DNA of 10,083 nucleotides, from the NCBI GenBank assembly GCA_030040175.1, contig JASHUF010000163.1, forward strand, positions 1 to 10,083, written 5' to 3'. A program made the position numbers and the translations under genes. Each line of letters opens with the position of its first letter. Position 1 is the stretch's first letter. Positions 6,180 to 10,083 of the stretch are shown in pieces. Below the pieces are notes generated by a model, which ran no database searches, was not told the origin of the DNA, and was given only the letters and a program-made list of their open reading frames with translations. The DNA is from Acidobacteriaceae bacterium. Its GTDB lineage: Bacteria; Acidobacteriota; Terriglobia; Terriglobales; Acidobacteriaceae.

Positions 6180-6980
6180 ATGAAGACGGCAAGCGCATTT
6201 CTGCCCACGCCGGCAAGGTATCTGCTTCGCTTCGACGATCTCTGCCCCACCGTCGCCCGCGAGCGATGGCGGCAATGCCGCGCCCTGATTCACGAATTTC
6301 ACATCCGCCCGATTCTCGCCGTGGTTCCCGACAACCTCGACCGGGAATTGAGGGTTTCACCCGCCGATGCGCGGTTCTGGCGCGAACTGTGCACCCTGGA
6401 GCAGGCCGGCGCCACCATCGGCTTGCACGGGTATCATCATCTGCGCCAAAGCCGCGGGCGCAGCTTTGTGCCGCTTCAGCGCTTCTCGGAGTTCGCCGGC
6501 GTTCCCGGCCACTGGCAGCGCACCTGGATCTCGGAAGGCCTGGATATTCTGCGCCGGCACGGACTCAATCCCAAGATCTGGGTCGCGCCCATGCACGGGT
6601 TCGACGGCAACACCCTCCGCGCCCTCAAGGACGAATGCATACACCTTTTGTCCGATGGCCTGGCCCGCGTTCCCTTCGTGCGCGGCGGCCTTACCTGGAT
6701 TCCGCAGCAGCTCTGGGCGCCGCTCGAGAAGGCGCAGGGCCTGTGGACCATCTGCATTCATCCCAATACGGCCAGCGCGGCACAGGTTGAAGCGCTGCGG
6801 GCGTTTCTTCGCGGTCACGCTCACCAATTCACGTCGGTCGATTCCGTCGTGGCCGAACTTCCCCGGGGCGCACTCACGGTGGGCGAGCAGATCTACGCGC
6901 AGATGGCGCTGCGGCGCATCCTGATGGGCCGCGTCAAAAGACGCCTGGCGGAGCGCCAACAGAAGCACACCTGGAGTTAG
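6180..6980 (+). CDS. DUF2334/NodB-fold polysaccharide deacetylase family protein
   Basis: A 266-residue protein of the DUF2334 branch of carbohydrate esterase 4-like deacetylases, expected to remove acetyl groups from an amino sugar using a metal ion. Seen: LLRFDDLCPT at 15-24, with Asp19/Asp20 as base and metal ligand; GLHGYHH at 81-87, where His83 and His87 complete the metal site; WVAPMHGFD at 134-142; and CIHPNT at 192-197 with His194, the usual late-strand histidine position. There is no signal peptide or membrane helix, so it appears cytoplasmic, which would suit deacetylation of a nucleotide sugar or lipid-linked precursor rather than exported polymer. ATG 6180 has AGGA (6167-6170) 9 bases upstream; the gap to the Wzy-type stop is 17 bases, so it is the last gene of that operon. 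Its 3' end overlaps the glycosyltransferase on the other strand by 47 bases. Confidence 0.9.
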   Translation: MKTASAFLPTPARYLLRFDDLCPTVARERWRQCRALIHEFHIRPILAVVPDNLDRELRVSPADARFWRELCTLEQAGATIGLHGYHHLRQSRGRSFVPLQRFSEFAGVPGHWQRTWISEGLDILRRHGLNPKIWVAPMHGFDGNTLRALKDECIHLLSDGLARVPFVRGGLTWIPQQLWAPLEKAQGLWTICIHPNTASAAQVEALRAFLRGHAHQFTSVDSVVAELPRGALTVGEQIYAQMALRRILMGRVKRRLAERQQKHTWS

Positions 6981-8382
6981 CCGCTGCCACCCGGCGAACG
7001 GCGGATTCACGCGATTTCCTGCTTAGCCACGCGCAATAGAGCTCATCCCAGCGTTCGAAGCACGCTGCAAGGCTGAAGTGCTCCACCACGCGCTGCCGTG
7101 CGCGCGCGCCCATCCTGCGCCGTTCTTCGGGCGAAGTCCGCATCATGGCCGTCATGGCCCAGGCAAGCGCTGAGGCATCGAGTGGCGGCACCAGCGTGCC
7201 GGTTTCTCCTTCAAGAACAATTTCCCGGCTTCCGGGAACGTCGGTGGCCACCGCCGGCAGACCGCAAGCCGCCGCTTCCAGCAGCGCCATCGGCAGCCCT
7301 TCCCAGCGCGAGGAGAGCACGAGACCATCCGCAGCGCGATACCAGTGCTTGATATTGGCCTCAAAGCCGAGGAAGCGCACGCGTTCATAGAGTCCAAGAT
7401 GCGAAGAGAGTCGGGCCAGATTATTCAGAAGCGGCCCGGCGCCGGCGATCACCACGCGGGCAGGCGGAGGCACGGCAGCCATCGCCTTGAGCAGCGTCGG
7501 ATAATCCTTCACCATGTCCAGCCGTCCCACGGCCAGCCACAGGAACGCATCCTCCAGGCCCATCTCCCTGCGGACCTCCGCACGCACCTGGGCATCCGGC
7601 TGCCACTCCTCGACATCGACCCCGTTGGGCAGGACGGTCAAGGCCGAGCTGCGCACCAGGCGGGCGGAGATGTGGGCGTCGGCGACCGATTGGCTCACCG
7701 CCGTCACCTGGTCAGGAAGAGCGCGGCTCAGCCGGTAGCCCACGCGCCTGCCGGGTCCGCCCGTTGAGGAGCTGTGCAGGGTGTCGATGACGACGGGCAC
7801 GGGCGCAAAGAGGCGCGACCAGCGGGCCAGCCACGCGGCGTGCGGCAAGTGGGCGTGGACGACGTCCGGCTTGTTGCGCCGGAGCCATGCGATGAAGCGC
7901 GTCCATCCCCGCGGATCGGCCAATCCTTTGCGCATGCCCAGGCTGAGGAAGTCGACGCCTGCGGCGCGCAATTCCGCGGCGGCTGCGCCGCCTGTGCCCG
8001 CCAGCGCAACCACCGTCACGCGCCATCCTTGCCGGCGCATCCCCGCCGCCAGCAGCAGGAGCTGCCGTTCCGCCCCGGCAATCCGGTCGAGGGTGGGAAT
8101 CACCATGGCCACATGGACGGCGCTTGCCTCGAGGCAGGCGGCGTCGATCAGCTCTTCATAGGCGGCGATGGCCGACGCGAAGGCGAACTCCCCCTCCACG
8201 GGTTCGCGCAGCGGTTCCGGGCGCACCACCGGCCCGCTCGCAAGGCCGCGCTCCTGCGATTCGGCGTTACCGGCGGCGGCTCTCCGTTGCCTGCGGCTGC
8301 GCAGCCAGCTCCATGCGTGACGAGGGAACGAAAATGTGAGAAACAACGCCGCAAGCGCGGCGCCAAAACAACGGCCGATCAC
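6934..8382 (-). CDS. GT4-family glycosyltransferase with an N-terminal extension
   Basis: A 482-residue retaining glycosyltransferase with a GT-B fold, probably adding a sugar to the lipid-linked repeat on the cytoplasmic face. The N-terminal Rossmann domain starts near residue 89 (VHVAMVIPTLD), where the donor-side loop AGAERQLLLLA follows. The C-terminal domain has LPNGVD (251-256), VGRLDMVKD (285-293), AGAGPL (313-318) and the catalytic EGLPMALLE (Glu361 and Glu369, E-x7-E), then the closing helix FSLAACFERWDELY (436-449). Residues 1-88 are not part of a normal GT4 and hold a hydrophobic helix (about 5-20), a basic stretch and a Pro/Glu linker. The start is GTG with GGAGG 4 bases upstream on the minus strand; the next in-frame Met (93) would cut into the fold. 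A 29-residue basic tail follows the closing helix, and its last 15 codons overlap the deacetylase gene. Sugar specificity is unknown. Confidence 0.92.
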   Translation of the reverse strand: MIGRCFGAALAALFLTFSFPRHAWSWLRSRRQRRAAAGNAESQERGLASGPVVRPEPLREPVEGEFAFASAIAAYEELIDAACLEASAVHVAMVIPTLDRIAGAERQLLLLAAGMRRQGWRVTVVALAGTGGAAAAELRAAGVDFLSLGMRKGLADPRGWTRFIAWLRRNKPDVVHAHLPHAAWLARWSRLFAPVPVVIDTLHSSSTGGPGRRVGYRLSRALPDQVTAVSQSVADAHISARLVRSSALTVLPNGVDVEEWQPDAQVRAEVRREMGLEDAFLWLAVGRLDMVKDYPTLLKAMAAVPPPARVVIAGAGPLLNNLARLSSHLGLYERVRFLGFEANIKHWYRAADGLVLSSRWEGLPMALLEAAACGLPAVATDVPGSREIVLEGETGTLVPPLDASALAWAMTAMMRTSPEERRRMGARARQRVVEHFSLAACFERWDELYCAWLSRKSRESAVRRVAAANSRCASVGAPPGVF

Positions 8383-8454
8383 AGCCCCTCCGACGAATGC
8401 AATCGCCTTCGAACCAGGTCAGGCATCGCAACCGCATGGAGGGAACATGCTCGA

Positions 8455-8469
8455 TGAGCGAGTCGCTCA
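8455..8469. promoter_or_regulatory. Perfect 15-base palindrome in the glycosyltransferase leader
   Basis: TGAGCGA (8455-8461) and TCGCTCA (8463-8469) are exact reverse complements around one G. The short centre suits a dimeric DNA-binding protein better than an RNA hairpin. It lies about 73-87 bases upstream of the GTG start of the minus-strand glycosyltransferase. Confidence 0.4.
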
Positions 8470-8613
8470 GTGGCCCGTGGGGCGATAAATAAGCTGCCAG
8501 CGCAGGTGGGTGTGTCTCCGCCTGAGCTGCATTCTCGATGCGTAAGTCCAGGGCGAACCCGGAGCTGCGGGTATGTCGCTCAAAGAAGTGGAATCAGTAC
8601 CCCAAAGAAAACA

Positions 8614-8642
8614 TCTTTAGACGAGAAATGTCAAGAGGTCAA
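8614..8642 (-). promoter_or_regulatory. Candidate sigma-70-type promoter for the downstream glycosyltransferase
   Basis: On the minus strand, TTGACC (8642-8637) is followed 17 bases later by TAAAGA (8619-8614). A second perfect -35-like TTGACA occurs at 8634-8629, 8 bases along, but only weak -10 sequences follow it. The -35 matches are good and the -10 is weak. The two TTGAC copies may instead be a direct-repeat binding site. Confidence 0.3.
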
Positions 8643-8743
8643 AAACGCTGTGGAATGGTTTTGCCGCAGTTCCGGTCCGCCATGGCGGGCTGTATTGTCG
8701 TTTATCCGCAGGTCCGCCGGGTCCGAGCGGTCGCCCGGGGGCG

Positions 8744-9829
8744 TCATGGGACGTTGCGCCAGGCTTCAGGTGCTCCTGCGGGCGAAAAACTGCGATGGGT
8801 CCGATGGCCCGGGTTCAGCGCTTCAAGGGCCTTTACCAGCGTAGAGGCGAGGGAGACAGCGGAAATCTCCGGCGTGAGCCAGGCCTTCTGCCGGTTGCGC
8901 AGCAGGTCGACGACACCGCCCGATGCCGGCGTGGCCACGATGGGCAGCCCGCCGGCCGCGGCCTCAAGAAGCGCATTAGGCATGCCCTCATAGCGCGACG
9001 AAAGCACAAACAGGGAAGTCCCGGCATAAAAAATGTAAGGCCGCTGCACATGGCCGGGAAGGCGGACCACCCCCTCCAGGCCAAGCAAACGGCACTGCGC
9101 TTTCAAAGCTCCTTCCTCCGGGCCTGCGCCGGCAATAATCATGTCGGTCCGCGGGAACCGTTCCCGGACAGTGACGAGTGCTTCCAGCAGAAGATCGAAT
9201 CCCTTTTCGCGGGCGAGCCTTCCCACGGCCAGCAGGTGCGGCCCCGGACCTGTCCACCAGGCCGACGGCTGGCCCGTCGCGCCGCACACCGCGTGGATTT
9301 GGTCGAGGTCCACCGGGTTCGGAAGCACGGCGATGCGCTCCTTCCCCATGCGCAGCTCGCGGGCCAAATCGTCCGCCATGGCATGCGACTGGCAGATGAC
9401 GTGGTCGGCCCGGCGGTAAAGGGAGCGGTAAAGCAAAGAGGTGTACCACGGCACGCTCCCAAACTTGAGAACCGAAGAGACCGTGACGTCCTGCCGCACG
9501 AGGACCCGCGTCTTGCGAGGAAAAAGCGGTCGAAGCAGAAGCACGAGAAAATTAAGATGAGCTGCGCCGGAAAGGATGACGTCCGGCCGGATGCGGCGGA
9601 CGAGGCGGACCAGCGGAATGGCTCCGGAACGAACCCTGCGCCCACCCAGCGCATGAACGATGACCGGTGGCGGCAAGTTGTCGAAGTTTCGATTCGCCTC
9701 GGTAACCAGACCCAGGTGAACCTCGTACTTCTCTTTGGACAGACCTCCGGCGACCAGAGTGGCGACCTTTCCAGCGCCGCCTCCGCGCAAATGGGGGACC
9801 AGTACCAGGACCCGAAGACTCTGGCCCAT
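8744..9829 (-). CDS. GT4-family glycosyltransferase
   Basis: A 361-residue GT-B retaining glycosyltransferase, predicted to act in the cytoplasm or at the inner face of the membrane in assembly of the repeat unit. Residues 5-24 (LRVLVLVPHLRGGGAGKVAT) are the usual N-terminal strand plus Gly-rich loop. LPNPVD (169-174), VGRLAREKGFDLLLEA (202-217), AGAGPEEG (233-240) and EGMPNALLE (Glu281 and Glu289, E-x7-E) form the donor-binding domain; an FSPAGAPEAWRNV segment (348-360) looks like a compressed form of the family's closing helix. The ATG at 9829 is chosen because the fold starts immediately after it and the length is then normal; a longer frame reaches 10063, with another ATG at 9925, but its extra 32-78 residues are encoded by AT-rich or repeat-like DNA and show no family resemblance. 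The ribosome site is weak (GGAA). It lies upstream of, and in the same direction as, the other GT4 gene. Confidence 0.9.
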   Translation of the reverse strand: MGQSLRVLVLVPHLRGGGAGKVATLVAGGLSKEKYEVHLGLVTEANRNFDNLPPPVIVHALGGRRVRSGAIPLVRLVRRIRPDVILSGAAHLNFLVLLLRPLFPRKTRVLVRQDVTVSSVLKFGSVPWYTSLLYRSLYRRADHVICQSHAMADDLARELRMGKERIAVLPNPVDLDQIHAVCGATGQPSAWWTGPGPHLLAVGRLAREKGFDLLLEALVTVRERFPRTDMIIAGAGPEEGALKAQCRLLGLEGVVRLPGHVQRPYIFYAGTSLFVLSSRYEGMPNALLEAAAGGLPIVATPASGGVVDLLRNRQKAWLTPEISAVSLASTLVKALEALNPGHRTHRSFSPAGAPEAWRNVP

Positions 9830-10083
9830 AACATTCCAGCTGCGATTGGATTGTTGGAGAGAAAATATAGTCGAATTTCGATTAAAAAGCACACAAATTT
9901 TATTGAGAAGTGCTAAAGTTCCCATAATTACTGCCCAACCGGAAAATTCCCCCGGAATCGCAGGCTCGCAATGGCGGCTTCCGTGGCACGCTGGCGCCTT
10001 TACCCTCAACCCCTCCGGGTGCCCGGTTCGCCTTCGATTCTGGTGGGCGTCACGCATCCTCAAACCTGCCTGGTTTTGCGCGA
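9830..10083. other. Upstream region of the second glycosyltransferase
   Basis: The part nearest the gene (about 9840-9930) is AT-rich and likely holds the minus-strand promoter: TATATT reads on the minus strand at 9868-9863, next to a short inverted repeat TCGAA-T-TTCGA (9871-9881). No good -35 box is spaced correctly. The outer part (about 9940-10083) is GC-rich with a short CCGGG-TG-CCCGG palindrome at 10015-10026 and has the look of intergenic repeat DNA; I see no gene in it on either strand. Confidence 0.5.

Larger units (their letters stand above)
8383..8743. other. 361-base gap between the two glycosyltransferase genes
   Basis: No convincing protein gene is seen in either strand; open frames here lack coding character. 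The stretch holds a perfect 7+1+7 palindrome (8455-8469), a 12-base palindrome (8677-8688), and an A-rich segment (about 8580-8650) on the plus strand with a candidate minus-strand promoter (8614-8642). If that promoter is real, the downstream glycosyltransferase has a leader of about 225 bases and its own transcription unit rather than being simply cotranscribed with the upstream one. Confidence 0.6.

Noticed and set aside
8380..8427. 15-codon leader reading frame (ATG at 8427 on the minus strand) whose TGA overlaps the GTG start of the glycosyltransferase
   Set aside because: It has no ribosome site and no sign of amino-acid bias; overlap with the start can occur by chance.
8744..8830. C-terminal truncation or frameshift of the second glycosyltransferase
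   Set aside because: The tail is short, but FSPAGAPEAWRNV resembles the usual closing helix and other frames do not continue the family pattern.
8470..8993. Plus-strand open frames across the gap and the second glycosyltransferase
   Set aside because: They run from non-coding DNA into the opposite strand of a real gene and have no domain, motif or ribosome site.
9830..10063. Extension of the second glycosyltransferase by 78 residues
   Set aside because: The added sequence is encoded by AT-rich promoter-like and repeat-like DNA and comes before the first strand of the fold.
1..10083. CRISPR array, tRNA, rRNA or insertion sequence
   Set aside because: No spaced direct repeats, no cloverleaf or rRNA signature and no transposase-like protein were seen on either strand.

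Overview
This window is a high-GC bacterial exopolysaccharide/O-antigen-type assembly locus (Wzx/Wzy-like logic). It carries a nucleotide-sugar epimerase, a chain-length/co-polymerase (Wzz, PCP) fused in frame to an outer-membrane export protein (Wza-like, OPX), a Wzy-type polymerase or O-antigen ligase, a DUF2334-type (NodB-fold) deacetylase and two GT4 glycosyltransferases. High GC, frequent TTG/GTG starts and a compact GGCACGGC/GCCGTGCC hairpin of a kind I associate from memory with acidobacterial intergenic DNA suggest Acidobacteriota (Terriglobia-like). That placement is inference; no rRNA or housekeeping marker is present.

Layout, left to right. 1-147: intergenic DNA with a nested stem-loop (50-101). 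148-1092 (+): NAD-dependent UDP-sugar epimerase. 1161-2096 (-): a membrane-anchored hypothetical protein in visibly lower-GC DNA, convergent with the epimerase and divergent from the next gene. 2097-2317: a divergent intergenic region with a perfect 10-bp stem-loop and AT-rich DNA. 2318-4927 (+): an 869-residue Wzz-OPX fusion containing an internal ATG (3839) with a strong Shine-Dalgarno sequence and a lipoprotein-like signal exactly at the domain junction. 4930-6162 (+): Wzy/O-antigen ligase family membrane protein. 6180-6980 (+): DUF2334 deacetylase. 6934-8382 (-): GT4 glycosyltransferase whose 3' end overlaps the deacetylase tail to tail by 47 bp. 8383-8743: 361-bp gap with a candidate promoter and a perfect palindrome. 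8744-9829 (-): second GT4 glycosyltransferase. 9830-10083: leader and intergenic DNA.

How the genes fit together (inference): the epimerase supplies a nucleotide sugar, the two glycosyltransferases build a lipid-linked repeat, the deacetylase trims acetyl groups on the sugar or its lipid-linked form, Wzy polymerises or transfers the repeat, and the Wzz-OPX protein sets chain length and couples it to export. No initiating phosphoglycosyltransferase, Wzx flippase or BY-kinase is in the window. The most unusual element is the Wzz-OPX fusion, which may be one trans-envelope protein or a cleverly overlapped gene pair.
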